64,000 nt of DNA from the NCBI GenBank assembly GCA_030374805.1, contig JARGSG010000184.1, positions 731,895 to 795,894 of the forward strand. The letters run 5' to 3'. This document shows positions 1-9,963 of the stretch, in pieces; position 1 is the stretch's first letter; the number at the start of each line of letters is the position of its first letter. The DNA is from Gracilaria gracilis (lineage: Eukaryota > Rhodophyta > Florideophyceae > Gracilariales > Gracilariaceae). The position numbers and the translations under genes were made by a program. The notes under the pieces are model-generated. The model was not told the origin of the DNA and did no database searches. It worked only from the letters and a program-made list of their open reading frames with translations.

Positions 1-496
1 GGGTCGATATTATACTTTTTGATAGATCATATAGGGTTTATAGTATAACAGTCGTTATTTGTCTGTCAGGTTACTAACTACGTGGAAGGTCTAGTATGAT
101 ACTGTACCTTCCTGCTGGGTATCTTGCAATCACTTTCAGATCATTGCCATTGCTTGTGATCTGTTTCCAGATGTCCCAATTGCGGCAACAACAAACCACG
201 GGGAGGGCCTAAATGCAACCACGCAATACTGTACGATTCCAAATGCAGAGGTTGACACGTCCGAGGGAGAGGAAGCGACATGCAGAAGGAGAGGAGCAGT
301 GCTTCTTTCGAGGCGTGTCAGCATCGCTTCGAATTGCTATAAAAGCGCACCTCAGCCCATCAACTCCATGCCCTATTGTCACCGGTCACCTGATGCTTAT
401 TCTTGTACGTCCACCTTCATCATGAACTCCTAGGCGCTCCTAACTTCATGCTCCTAACCATCGTTACTCCATGTGAATTGGAATGTGTTCTGACAG

Positions 497-1080
497 ATTT
501 GATGGTCCAAACTCTGCACGCTTAATTTGTACGTCTTCCATCTCATCTTATCGTCCTTTTCTTGTTTGTCCTCTGTCTCGGTTTTTAGCATTCTGGACGT
601 TCTAACTCCCCTCTTTCTCATTCTTTTTGTTTTCTGAATGATAGATTTGCATGCCCAAACCTCTCCTGCTTAATTTGTATGTCAGTACTGTCATGGCTCA
701 TTCCCTCCGTCTCTTCTTCACACATTGTGCCTTTACTGACTCTTCTCATTTTCCTCTCAATTCCGGTCGTTTTCTTTAGATTTGTTGGCTGAATTATTTG
801 CTTAACTTGTAAGTGTTCACTAACACCTCCTTGTCACTGCAGTGTTATTTTGGTCGTGTATCTAACCGAGCGTATCTTTCGTTCTCTACCTCTGGTTTTT
901 GTATGGGTTTTGTGCTCGTAACAGATTTGGTTGCCACACCTGCTTAACTTGTAAGTATACTTTGCTATGTCTCTCCCTAGAAATGATTGCGATACTACAT
1001 GTTTCTAACCTGTCCAGCGTTCGTTATGACTTTTGATTCCTTGCAGATTTGGTTGCGCTATGGTACCATATGTACAGAGT
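497..1080 (+). repeat. Tandem array of five exon-like 26-34 nt units
   Basis: Five related short units occur at 497-528, 645-676, 780-808, 925-950 and 1047-1080. Each begins ATTTG directly after a splice-acceptor-like AG (GACAG, GATAG, TTTAG, ACAG, TGCAG). The first four end in GCTTAATTT or GCTTAACTT directly before a donor-like GTACGT, GTATGT or GTAAGT; the fifth ends before GTGAGT. The separating stretches are 116, 103, 116 and 96 nt and are pyrimidine-rich. The pattern is what serial duplication of an exon plus its intron would leave. Several units contain TAA and no shared open frame runs through them, so a spliced non-coding RNA or UTR is more likely than protein. No long open frame is associated. 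This is a reading of the sequence only; no transcript is known to me. Confidence 0.5.
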
Positions 1081-1207
1081 GTGAGTATTGTACACTAGTC
1101 TTGTGTAACATATAACTGTATACTATTGCTGACCCTCTAACTGTTCAAACCCTCAACTGTCATATACATATGTACAGAGTATGAATATTGTACATTAGTC
1201 GTGTGAA
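1068..1207. repeat. Direct repeat of about 40 bp offset by exactly 100 bp
   Basis: The segment at 1068-1108 (ATATGTACAGAGTGTGAGTA and following) recurs at 1168-1207 with few changes, including the GTACACTAGTC / GTACATTAGTC stretch. The first copy contains the end of the fifth exon-like unit and its donor-like GTGAGT. In the second copy the donor is changed to ATGAAT, so that copy would no longer splice there. Confidence 0.6.
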
Positions 1208-1208
1208 A

Positions 1209-1773
1209 ACAACGCTGTCTACTGATTCTAACCTTCGAATTCTGCAATCTCAAACAAACTGAAACGAAATCATTATAAAAAACAATATAAGTTTCAACTA
1301 CAACGTTTCCATGGCGTTTCTTCTCTTGCCTTTGTCTCCTTTCCACAGACATGCGCCTGTGTGGAATCAGTACGATAGTCAACTCTTTCCTGTTACCGCG
1401 TTGCTCGTGCTTTGGTGCACAAGAATGTGGTTGATTTGTTTGCGAAAAGAAAAGATTGAAAATCACGCTCGAAACACGTACTCACCGTCGTGATTGTTTT
1501 CAACCAGTTTTCTTTTTGAGCTCAGCTTCTTTCGCATTCCAATGCTATACTCATAGTTACCTGCGGAACTTGTGCTATGGGAACGTTCAGTGTGCAGGAG
1601 TAGAACCGTAGCTGTAGTTCCCCAGTCTCATACGGAGCCATTGTAGAAGAGCACTGTCTCGAGCTCAAGGTGACGCGACTTGAAAAGGTACACGTATAGC
1701 AGTAACCTTCCAGCAAGAAGGCTAACGTTCCCTTGGTAAACGCTACCACTGCGGTACAGAGTAACTTTTACTG
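1209..1773. other. No recognisable gene
   Basis: Short open frames exist on both strands but none has a recognisable domain, signal peptide or homologue elsewhere in the window. I see nothing I can annotate here beyond the leader of the EndoU-like locus that follows. Confidence 0.5.
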
Positions 1774-3023
1774 GTGCTCGTTCACTTTGAACGGGTAAGC
1801 TACAAGGGTTCGCGTACGAGAAAAAAAAAACGCTGCCCTTCGCAGAATCTGAACAGTGGGCTTTTGGCGAGGACAGCGGCACAGTATTCTGTTTGTCACG
1901 GCAGCAACTCCGACAAGCGTTTACCCTTGCGGCTCGATAACAACGATCGAGGACAGTTCACGCGTTGTCGTACGACGAAGGTAACTCTTACTCCCGGACA
2001 TAACTTCATTGAAACCGATATGACTCGCTATGCCGTTGCGGACGCGCTGGTAAGATCGTCGCAATCTTTATCAGAGGCCATCTCGTGCTTGTGGGAACTT
2101 GACACCAATAGGTTGGTTCCCGGCAAACATTATACCATCTGCTTGCAGGGCGAAACCGAGCACCGTTCTGAGGATGCTGCGCGTTGTCCCGCTATTCGAA
2201 TACTTCTCGGACGATGTCTGGCAAATAGAGTCTTACAGGCCTCTTCAAGCGATTGCTAGATAACTACACAGTGAATCAGGGTGTCCCGGAACGTGTTTCA
2301 GAGGAGGAGAAGGAGGAAGAGGAGCGATTCTTGGAATGCATCTGTGACACTGATTGCATTACGTTTGTATATGAGTGGCTACGAGAGAACGGATACAAAG
2401 CCGCCTCCTCTATGGACGAGTTCAAACAAGTTCTAAGTGATTTGTGGTTTGGCATGTATGGTAGGGGCCGCTACAGGGATTCTTCCGCGTTTGAGCACGT
2501 GTTCTGTGGTGAGATCAGTGGCGATGATGTCAAAGGTCTCCACAACTACATTCAAGTGTACATTGAAGAGCAACGTGGAAACTTCGATTACATGGGATAT
2601 GTCGACTTCGAGGGAGATCTTTGTGGCGCACCGTTGTCGAATCAGCAGGCTTTGATGATTCGCTTCAAGTGGTTTGGTTGTCTCAAGAGTACTTCTTCTG
2701 TGTTTGTTGGCACTTCTCCGGAATTTGAGATTGCCTTGTTTTCTTTGCTTTGGTTCACTCTGGGAGTCACCGAGGATGTTGAACAAGAATTTCAGCCTGG
2801 GCCTTACTTTGTTGAATTAAGGCTCTATTCTCATCGCTCTAACATGTGCACTGCATTTCCCTGCTTGAAAGGGGTCGATACAGAGACCTTAGAGGATAGT
2901 CAAAATGAAATAAAGAGAAGAAATGAGGAGCAATATGCGGAGCACCAAAAGGAGGGCGATCAGCTTGAGCAGATTGACGCCGCTGTTCTGCAGGATTCAG
3001 AAAAGTTCCCACCATTGGGATAG
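1774..3023 (+). pseudogene. EndoU (XendoU-type) endoribonuclease, frame broken twice
   Basis: The largest open piece (2253-3023) is a clear EndoU catalytic half: EHVFCGE with His82, LHNYIQVYIEEQRGN with His97, then CLKSTSSVFVGTSPEFE with Lys145, counted from codon 2253. This His-His-Lys set is the catalytic triad of the EndoU family, which cleaves RNA mainly at uridylates and leaves 2',3'-cyclic phosphates. The piece starts at a TTG inside LLDNY, so it is not a true start. The family's N-terminal half lies upstream in two other frames: LSEAISCLWELDTNRLVPG near 2065-2125 in the frame of 1774, then PLFEYFSDDVWQIE near 2189-2230 in a second frame. Two +1 frame changes, near 2180-2188 and 2237-2241, are needed to read the domain. 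No GT-AG intron obviously fixes them, so this is a recent pseudogene or carries two sequencing errors. The 5' end upstream of the domain is uncertain. Confidence 0.8.
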
Positions 3024-3894
3024 AGTTGATAGTGTAGTTGCTGAAATAGCTCTGAGATAAAAGTTTCTTGCGATATACGAAGCTCTTTAGTATCGGTGCC
3101 CTTTGTCAGATACCTTCACCATGATTTCTGAGATTTCGGCCCACCCTTCATTGGGTTCCGGATTCTGCTTGTTCGATTCTGCAGGTTTTTGTCGATGTGT
3201 GGTTGAGGAAAACATCAAAGGACAGAGACGAGCTTGCTCATGTCAGTGCATGAGAGGGGCTCGCTGGCCACCTTGCTTGTTTGTGCGGATTCAGTATCAG
3301 GCAACTACATTCGAAAGCAAATGCGATAAAGGCTCTGTCTGTTGAAAGGAACGAAGAAGAGACTTTATCGAAATCGGAACTCAGCGGGGTGTTCGATTCT
3401 CAAACGCGACGCTGGCGACCGCTCCCTCGTTCACACGCATTCATGAGTGCGTTCAATTGCTGCCTGGGCCATCACGATCCGATCTCTCTCGTTTACCTAC
3501 CTCTCCCATCCTAGGAGCAGTGTCGTCCTAATGGAACTCACTGAACGCGTAGGGCAGTGCCGTAGGGCAGTGCCCTACGGTGCAGCAGAGCTCCTATTGT
3601 TTCCAAAACATAAAGATCGACACAGAGCAACATGAGAGTGCTCGATACCATATGTTGACGTTGACTATGGCGCTGGCGCCGTTTTAGCCCTGGAGCTGTT
3701 GCTCGCCAAGCGATATTAGTTGTAAGTGGTCTCCAAATACTGTACAGGTGTGTGTTCGATACCCAAGTGCTGAATTTCCCATCAACGAATCATTTGTAAA
3801 CGTGCCGTTGCTTAAATTGGCGGATAGGAATAACGTTAGCACCAAGCAGAAAACAGTTTGTTTTAAACAAGGTGCTAAGGTGCTTGGGGAAAAC
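3024..3894. other. Intergenic, with a short tandem/inverted motif
   Basis: No convincing gene is seen. At 3548-3573 a 13-mer CGTAGGGCAGTGC is repeated twice in tandem, and CCGTAGGGCA at 3560-3569 forms a perfect 10 bp hairpin with TGCCCTACGG at 3571-3580 around a single base. A 73-codon plus-strand frame at 3748-3969 has no recognisable feature and overlaps the antisense hydrolase end. Confidence 0.5.
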
Positions 3895-4491
3895 TCAGGG
3901 TGTTTGGTGTTGAGTGGGTTGAACTACCTTAGTGCTAGGTTGTTTGTCAAAATCAGGGACAAACAATGACGCTTGCGATGACTCCTCGGTCGCGATGCGT
4001 CCACAGCTTTCCAAAATGAGTTTTGTAAACGCCTGCACGTTATCATAATATACATGATGACCGGCCCCCTTGATAATGTGTACCGAGACCGGGGCATTCA
4101 TTCGCTCGCAAACCTTTTCAGTGTATTGAGAGTTCATCCAATCGCCATCACCGTAAAGAAACGATGTGGGAGTTCGCAGCCTGACCATTCGTTCCACCAG
4201 CGGTTTCTTGGCATACGCACCGCTCTCTAAGATAGTGCTGAGCGAATGCTCTCCAGCAGCATCTGCAACTGATATCTGATAGAAATACTCGATGAAAGCA
4301 TCTTTGGTTCCATTGGACTGAAAACTGAATCTCGGTTCTATGAAACGTCGCGCCAACTTGCGACCGAGACTTGTACCCGCCTGACGGATGAAGTATTGGG
4401 GCGTAAAACCCCAGTCCCACATGCGGAAGAATATCCAAAATATGGCACGGCGTAATAATGGCCCTCTACGAATCACTTCTGGTAGAGCGGC
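3895..4491 (-). pseudogene. C-terminal part of an ABHD4/ABHD5-type alpha/beta hydrolase
   Basis: About 195 residues match the C-terminal half of the CGI-58 (ABHD5)/ABHD4 and cardiolipin-phospholipase group: a SVADAAGEHSLSTIL lid segment, PTSFLYGDGDWM containing the acid residue region, and AGHHVYYDN with the catalytic-type histidine. In this family the proteins act on glycerophospholipids or lipid droplets. The N-terminal half, which should carry the GxSxG nucleophile elbow and the oxyanion HG motif, is absent: an in-frame TAG at 4492-4494 closes the frame and no minus-strand frame between 4500 and 5000 supplies it. The frame has no ATG at its 5' end (GTG at 4476). TCTTTAG just before GCCGCTCTACC could be a splice acceptor, so a missing first exon is an alternative to truncation. 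Confidence 0.65.
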
Positions 4492-4960
4492 CTAAAGACC
4501 GACCGTGCTGGCAGGCGTGAGCGTCAAGACGGTTTTCGGGCTTCATAAAGCATAAACAGCGGCAAGATAAGCGTCCATTGAATAGGCGACGAGATGGACC
4601 GTTAACCAATACGCTGCTGCGGGCACGTTAGGAAGTTTCACTTCTCGAAAAAAAGGTTATCACTTACAGGAATAACAAAGCGTTCCTACTCTATTGCCGT
4701 ACACTTGTGCATGAGAGAAGCGTAGGGTAGTGGTCCATTCTACAAGATCTGTTGCGCAGAGCGACCGTTCTTGCTCACCGTATATCTTGTCTAGTACTCA
4801 AGCGCATGCAAAACAGCGTTTCCAAACCCACAGAAAGAGAAACACGCGTGCTCACCGCGTGTGTACTTTTACTTGAGCACTAGCCAGTCCAAAAAGAGAT
4901 TGATGGTAGCTCTATGTACTGGAAGCTGTTATTGGTAACAATAATAACTGACCACCGGTT
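4492..4960. other. Intergenic, nothing recognised
   Basis: No open frame of note and no missing hydrolase N-terminus is found here on the minus strand. It separates the hydrolase fragment from the 3' end of the secreted cysteine-rich gene. Confidence 0.4.
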
Positions 4961-5431
4961 CTATTTGCAGCAAAAACAAAGTTTCCCATTCCTTTTCTTT
5001 TTCTCTCGCCTCTTACAAGGCAACAATCCCGCACTTGAAAATCCTCGAACGGTAGTTAGAAGATCGGAATTGATTTCGCCTCCGTTGGAGTCGCCATATG
5101 TGCGATTGATCTGACACAACACTTTGCTCGCTTCATGCTCCATGTGCCCAGCAGAAGTGTGCTGTTGACGAGACACAGAGTGGAAGTTGCTCACTTTTCC
5201 GTTTGGTGTATTGTAGCCTTCGAGGTGCCAAATGTTGCTGGCAGCGAACGTGTGATGGCTTAACGTTTCTAGCTGAACAACAGAATGCTCGATATGACCA
5301 ACCCCAGAGCAAGTAATTTGGCGTGCGCTCTCCGTTACACAAAATCCTTCCTTTCCGCACACAGCAAGTTCTGCCGACGCACAGCACAGCAGCACTGAGA
5401 ACAATAGCTGAATTAGATTGAAGCGTTCCAT
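4961..5431 (-). CDS. Small secreted cysteine-rich protein, paralogue A
   Basis: ATG at 5431 opens a 156-residue protein with a clean signal peptide: MERF, a hydrophobic core LIQLLFSVLLCCASA, then probable cleavage before ELAVC. The mature part begins with C-X5-C-X9-C-X9-VVQL, exactly the spacing found in the oppositely oriented protein at 11097-11651. The rest is polar with one NRT sequon, and the tail is Lys/Arg-rich. The shared pattern shows the two are paralogues although identity outside the cysteines is low. The family is not one I can name. A TATA box lies about 100 nt upstream of the ATG. The last 50 residues look less protein-like and could be intron or readthrough. An extracellular or cell-wall role is inferred from the signal peptide only. 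Confidence 0.65.
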   Translation of the reverse strand: MERFNLIQLLFSVLLCCASAELAVCGKEGFCVTESARQITCSGVGHIEHSVVQLETLSHHTFAASNIWHLEGYNTPNGKVSNFHSVSRQQHTSAGHMEHEASKVLCQINRTYGDSNGGEINSDLLTTVRGFSSAGLLPCKRREKKKRNGKLCFCCK

Positions 5432-5525
5432 TTCGGAGTGGGTTTCAAGATGTGAACGTTGGTTGTTGTAAAGTGCAGAGGATGCAGTGCAGAACGGCGA
5501 GGTTTAGATGGAGAGAGAGATGCGA

Positions 5526-5535
5526 CCCTTTTATA
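5526..5535 (-). promoter_or_regulatory. TATA box of secreted paralogue A
   Basis: On the minus strand the sequence reads GGTTATAAAAGGG. It starts 104 nt before the ATG at 5431. The paralogue at 11097 has TATTTAAAAGG 97 nt before its ATG, so the promoter layout is shared. Confidence 0.6.
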
Positions 5536-7033
5536 ACCATTGTGGTCACTTGTCCTTTAATGACCAACTCGCAGACGACCATGTTGAATGAGTCACGATG
5601 TAGTACTGTATTCTGGTGTCGAATTGGGGGGCCCCTAGCTAGTTGTTGTGGGCGGCTACTGCCAGCGCTACTTTGCAGAAGAACTCGGAAATGCGACGTT
5701 TAAACTACAGCACTTACTTCTGAAGTTGTCGCCTGGTTCTCAGGGAAATATCCTTACGGACGGGAAAATATGGATATAGGATGTTTTCCCTCAAGTGAGG
5801 GAAAATATCGATGTAGTTGATATCTCTTATTTGTTGCACAGTAGTAAGGGCATCTGGTTGGCGTTGATGGGCGACAAAGGCCATTGGATTTGTGCATGCA
5901 TATAGCACTCTACCCACACAACCAAGCGTGTACTCCGTACAGTATGCACAAAGTGGGCGGCCGCGAAGAAGTTGTTTCCACTGCAAAGAATTGAGAGAAA
6001 ACTATCTGCGTAGCTAAGTTGTATATGTACGTGTAGACAACCAACAGTGGGCGTCTCCTGAAAATACAAAGACACTGTTTGTTTGCAGTCACGATTCGTG
6101 TAGTTTCCGTGACTTTGTGCTCGACTTGGCACGGAGTGCCAGACAAAAAAAACAAAAACAAAACAGCAGCTCCCGCCCTTATCGATCTTCCGGTTTGAAG
6201 CGAAAGCGCCCGTGTGAGGATGCGAAACAAAAGCTCGCATACTCCGCACGCGTGCGTGGCGCTTTGAGTTGCGGTTTGCGCGACGGCGATTTTCAGAACC
6301 GCTGTCCAAACGCAAACACGCATACTTACTGCGAAGCGTGTTTGCGATTTGGTATTTCATCAACCTGTCAGGGCGGAAAGTTGGAAGCTGCGTGTAGATA
6401 CAGCAGGGCTAAGAACACGCGACGCTTGGAATAACGCTAAGCTGTGAGTTCGATGGCAATCATATCTTATTGCTGGTAAGGATAGCGCCTACCAAAAACG
6501 ATTGCGTTTGTGTAGTTTTCAGGTCTAATCTCAATAAGGAGTTGCAAAGCCACCGAAGGTAACAATATGTACCTTATTGCGCTTCGTACGCATTCCAGAA
6601 CATTGTATTTAGAAAGCCTGCGTTGCGATGCAAGCGTTTCTTTAGGAGATTGCTACGCATCGAGCGTAGTCATCGAGTGACCGTGGTTACTTGGCGTGTA
6701 CAGTATTTTCTTCGAGAAGGAAACGTCTCGAAGCACTGCTGATAACAATTGTCTGTCACGCTGGTATTTTGAGACAGGCTCACCACCCTCTGCGATTATA
6801 ACTTTACCTATAACGTAGTACACATTATTGTTACAATGTTTCGTTCAATAATGAGCCTTGCTAGCTAGAGCAAGCACTCACGCACAATCAGCCTTTGATC
6901 AGACGCATCTCCATCGGGAGCAACAAGTGTAACTGCCTATTGGATGGTTGCCTTAAACCGAAACGCTCACACTCATCCAACCCCCACTCCATAACCTTAC
7001 CATTCCTCACCGCAACCTCTATCGATCTACACC
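5536..7033. other. Long intergenic stretch with one hairpin
   Basis: Open frames here are short and overlap one another on both strands; none has a domain I recognise. A hairpin TTTTCCCTC-AAGT-GAGGGAAAA lies at 5784-5805, next to imperfect GGGAAAATAT repeats at 5750-5815. Otherwise I see nothing to annotate. Confidence 0.4.
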
Positions 7034-8088
7034 ATGTTCATTCCCGTCCGAAGTCAACTTGTCGGTCTCATTGTCACCTTTTCCTTTGTTATCGCCGAAG
7101 TGGGTGCTCTGTTTGTTTCAAACACTATACATCGCATGTTTGAAACTCGTATCCTACAAAGCAGCAGACCCGTTTTCATCTACCGCCATTCATGCAGATC
7201 GATATTCATAACAGCCGCACTCTTGTTCTCATTTTTGGCGCTGGAAATTCTCTTTTCCACCTCTTCTACCAATGCTTTTCGCGATGTGAACACACTTGAC
7301 GACTGCCTCTCTATGCTTCCCATTCACGCTAACTCTTCGAACAGTGTCGACCAAAATCCTAGGGCGGAACTCATTTCATTCAACTGCTTAGATGTTCATC
7401 GTATCTCTTTACGCAACGATTGGGCAACCTCAGTATGCAATCATCTCAAGTTATCTGTGGCTCCCAGCGACTGTTTTCTTACAACAACTCGCAACGTGTG
7501 AAAAGGCCTAACGCAACCAAGTACTGCAAACCTTCCAACTTGGACACTCAATTGCTATTCGAAGACGGAGAAGCGATTTCCGACGATTGTGTGTTGTACG
7601 ATTTTGATGGAGACAAACTATTTTTAAGTGAATCTCTGTATCTCGAATATTTCAATGACGAGATGAAGTTTCTTGTCACTAAAGTATATCTTGACGTTCA
7701 GCCGTTGTTACCCACAATTTTGGATGCGTTTGTACAGATTTATTCTTCTTATCAAGGGGAGGAAGAGCTTCATATTCGTCGAAAGGTGTTCAGTAATATT
7801 GTTCAAACGAAATGCCAGTTTGTTCTGCGTAAAATTGAAGGCACGGAGGTTCCCGGGGTTGTTTTGATTGTTATTGCCTCCTTGTGGGGCTTTATTGCTA
7901 TCATCTGTGTGGTAGTGATCGTTGTGTTGCGAAATCAGTCGTTCATTAATCTTAGCGACCCATTCTGGTGGGCTGGCAATGGCGCCAAAATCAACTCCAA
8001 GTCAAGGAAGATGGTAACGATAGCGATTTCCAAAGAAGTAGGGGAGGTGATTGTCTCCAATTTGCCCGCGCTTTCTTCCACTTGTTAG
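7034..8088 (+). CDS. Putative membrane protein with cysteine-bearing ectodomain; frame change inside
   Basis: The first frame (ATG 7034) encodes an N-terminal hydrophobic segment (LVGLIVTFSFVIAEVGALF, about residues 9-27) and a second (IFITAALLFSFLALEILF, about 57-74), then a polar cysteine-containing part. The frame closes at 7501. A second frame, open across 7420-8088, continues with a cysteine-containing ectodomain having NNS and NAT sequons, ending in one strong transmembrane helix (VVLIVIASLWGFIAIICVVV) and a basic cytoplasmic tail. The two read as one protein. Removing 7433-7467 (GTATGC to CCCAG, 35 nt) would join the frames exactly; otherwise a one-base frameshift is needed. A 35 nt intron would be very short. 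No enzyme motif is visible; a cell-surface role is inferred from topology. Confidence 0.5.
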
Positions 8089-9093
8089 GAATAAAGAAAA
8101 CAACAGTTTCCTCATCATTCTGCTCATATGTTGATACGGTTATGCTTTGTTTCAATAATAGTCCTTAACAGTATGTTCAAGTGTCGCCAAAGGTGCTTCT
8201 CTCTCTTTCGTCGATAGTACAGCCGTAACAACGAAGAGAAATCGAGGACACGCACGAAGCTACTTAGTGAACGTTTCGATGACGTTCGAACAAATCTGTA
8301 CAAATGAATCTATCCAGAGTTTTGCGCACAAAGCCATCTCGATAGGAGATGGGCTGCTACCACTAACGGCAATCGCTTTAATTCATAATCCTGATCGAAG
8401 ACAATGTGATTATATGTATATCAGTGCCTGCAGGACGAGAGGGTGGATAAACGAAGACGTCCAAGCTCACAGCAAGCGTAATAGTGATATACGAATCGAT
8501 GGAATCAGGGATGATTAGACAACGAACGCGAACCAGTTTCTTTCAAATAGAGTGTGAGCGCCACTCTATTACAGTTTCACGCTACGGCGTATTGACCTAC
8601 GGAGCGGCGATAGCCGAGTGCGTCAGACCAGTTGCAAGACGATCACGGTAAAGATCCGGATTAAGAAAGATTGCTTTGCTCGTTAAATGACCCATTTGGC
8701 ATCTGGCAGCCTCAAATAGCTCGAATGAATCTTCTGGGAACCCCTGAACTGCCCCTGTACTGGACGGGCGGGGTTGGCTCATTTCCAATCCCAACCCGCG
8801 CAAGTTGTCCGGCATTATAGTGTTCTATCCATCTAGGAGAGGCGCTACATTATTATCATAAGAGGCGCTGCATGGCCTGATATCTATGTAGACTAACCTA
8901 AGTTACCTAGCAAAAGTACAGAGGGTTGCGCTCGCAATCTGGAACGTGTAATAATTTGTACTTCACCACACTAAGTGTTAAAGTCTTTAACAAGCATTCA
9001 TTCATGCCATTACTTTTATTGACCTTTCTGATTCGATATGTATAGCATTGGTCGCCACCGTTGAAGTCCAGTTTGTCTCCTTAAGCGACATGA
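8089..9093. other. Intergenic, two small doubtful frames
   Basis: An 83-codon plus frame (8267-8518) and a 72-codon minus frame (8597-8815) have no recognisable motif. GAGGCGCTACATTATTATCATAAGAGGCGCTGCAT near 8838-8875 holds a short direct repeat GAGGCGCTRCAT. I do not support a gene here. Confidence 0.35.
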
Positions 9094-9963
9094 TCAGGAA
9101 CAACCGTACATTTTCCGGTGATGGCTCCTAAACTGCGAGAATGAATAAATCTTTAGCGGGTTCTCACACAAAACACGTACCATGTCAGCGTCGGAAGACC
9201 CACAACGTCGCTGGAGGGACTTGAGAGAATGGGCAACATGCCCCGCAATTCTCTCACTGGATCCAATTGCATCAGAACAGCCCTTTGCCCAGTAAAATGC
9301 CCATCCATCGTTGAATGAGAATTCCACTTCAGCTTTTCGCTTGCATGAATGAGATCGCAAGTAGTTGTACTGTGAAGCATCACGCTTATATTGATCTTTG
9401 TCGCCGTTGCAGACGTAGCGGATTGAGTGCGCCACTTCGTGCATTGCTTCTTCGAGGTATACGTATTGATCTCTGGGGACATAAACTGTGTCATACGTAG
9501 TGTATAACCAGCGGTTGCATTGGGGTGAAGTTTCTCGCACTTTATGGTCAAACATTCTGCAATTCTTGCACCTTCTCCGGAAGTCTTCCATCGCTTGCCT
9601 GAAAGTCATCTTTACGTCGGCAAATGAAGACCTCACTGCAGTGTCCACTGACCGTACACCATCCTTCTCGGGGGGAACTGACATTGCAATCTTAATAGCT
9701 CTCGGTAGATTCAGGTCTCCACTGTTCATCAATAACCTTGCGTGCCCTTCAGCGTTCGAAACAGTCCGAGCTGAACTGTAGACGTGGTGATGTGACATTT
9801 GGGCGTATAATTTGGTGCGATAACCTTCCGAATGATGATCGCCCACATGATAGCTGTTCGAGGAGTTGGAGGTTGCCCCGTACACAGGGTGCAACTGTGC
9901 TGCATCGAGCCCACGGCTCGTCCTTAAAAGAAGGACTGCTAGCGCCACAAGGATCGGAACCAT
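9094..9963 (-). CDS. Secreted zincin-like protein with HEVAH motif
   Basis: I place the start at the ATG at 9963, because the signal peptide MVPILVALAVLLLRTSRG begins there; an open extension of 22 codons to 10029 lacks signal character. The mature protein of about 270 residues has NSS glycosylation sites, a cysteine-rich centre (CKNC, CNRW) and the segment EEAMHEVAHSIRYVC, which contains HExxH, the zinc-binding and catalytic motif of zincin metallopeptidases. About 50 residues downstream NDGWAFYWAKGC sits where gluzincin-like families often carry an EGWA-type third ligand; here it is Asp. The C-terminal half has four further cysteines. I infer an extracellular zinc peptidase or a derivative of one; the family is not one I can name, and HExxH alone can occur by chance. 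Confidence 0.55.
   Translation of the reverse strand: MVPILVALAVLLLRTSRGLDAAQLHPVYGATSNSSNSYHVGDHHSEGYRTKLYAQMSHHHVYSSARTVSNAEGHARLLMNSGDLNLPRAIKIAMSVPPEKDGVRSVDTAVRSSFADVKMTFRQAMEDFRRRCKNCRMFDHKVRETSPQCNRWLYTTYDTVYVPRDQYVYLEEAMHEVAHSIRYVCNGDKDQYKRDASQYNYLRSHSCKRKAEVEFSFNDGWAFYWAKGCSDAIGSSERIAGHVAHSLKSLQRRCGSSDADMVRVLCENPLKIYSFSQFRSHHRKMYGCS

Noticed and set aside
213-425. 70-codon plus frame at the window start
   Set aside because: No domain, no homologue in the window and a random-looking composition.
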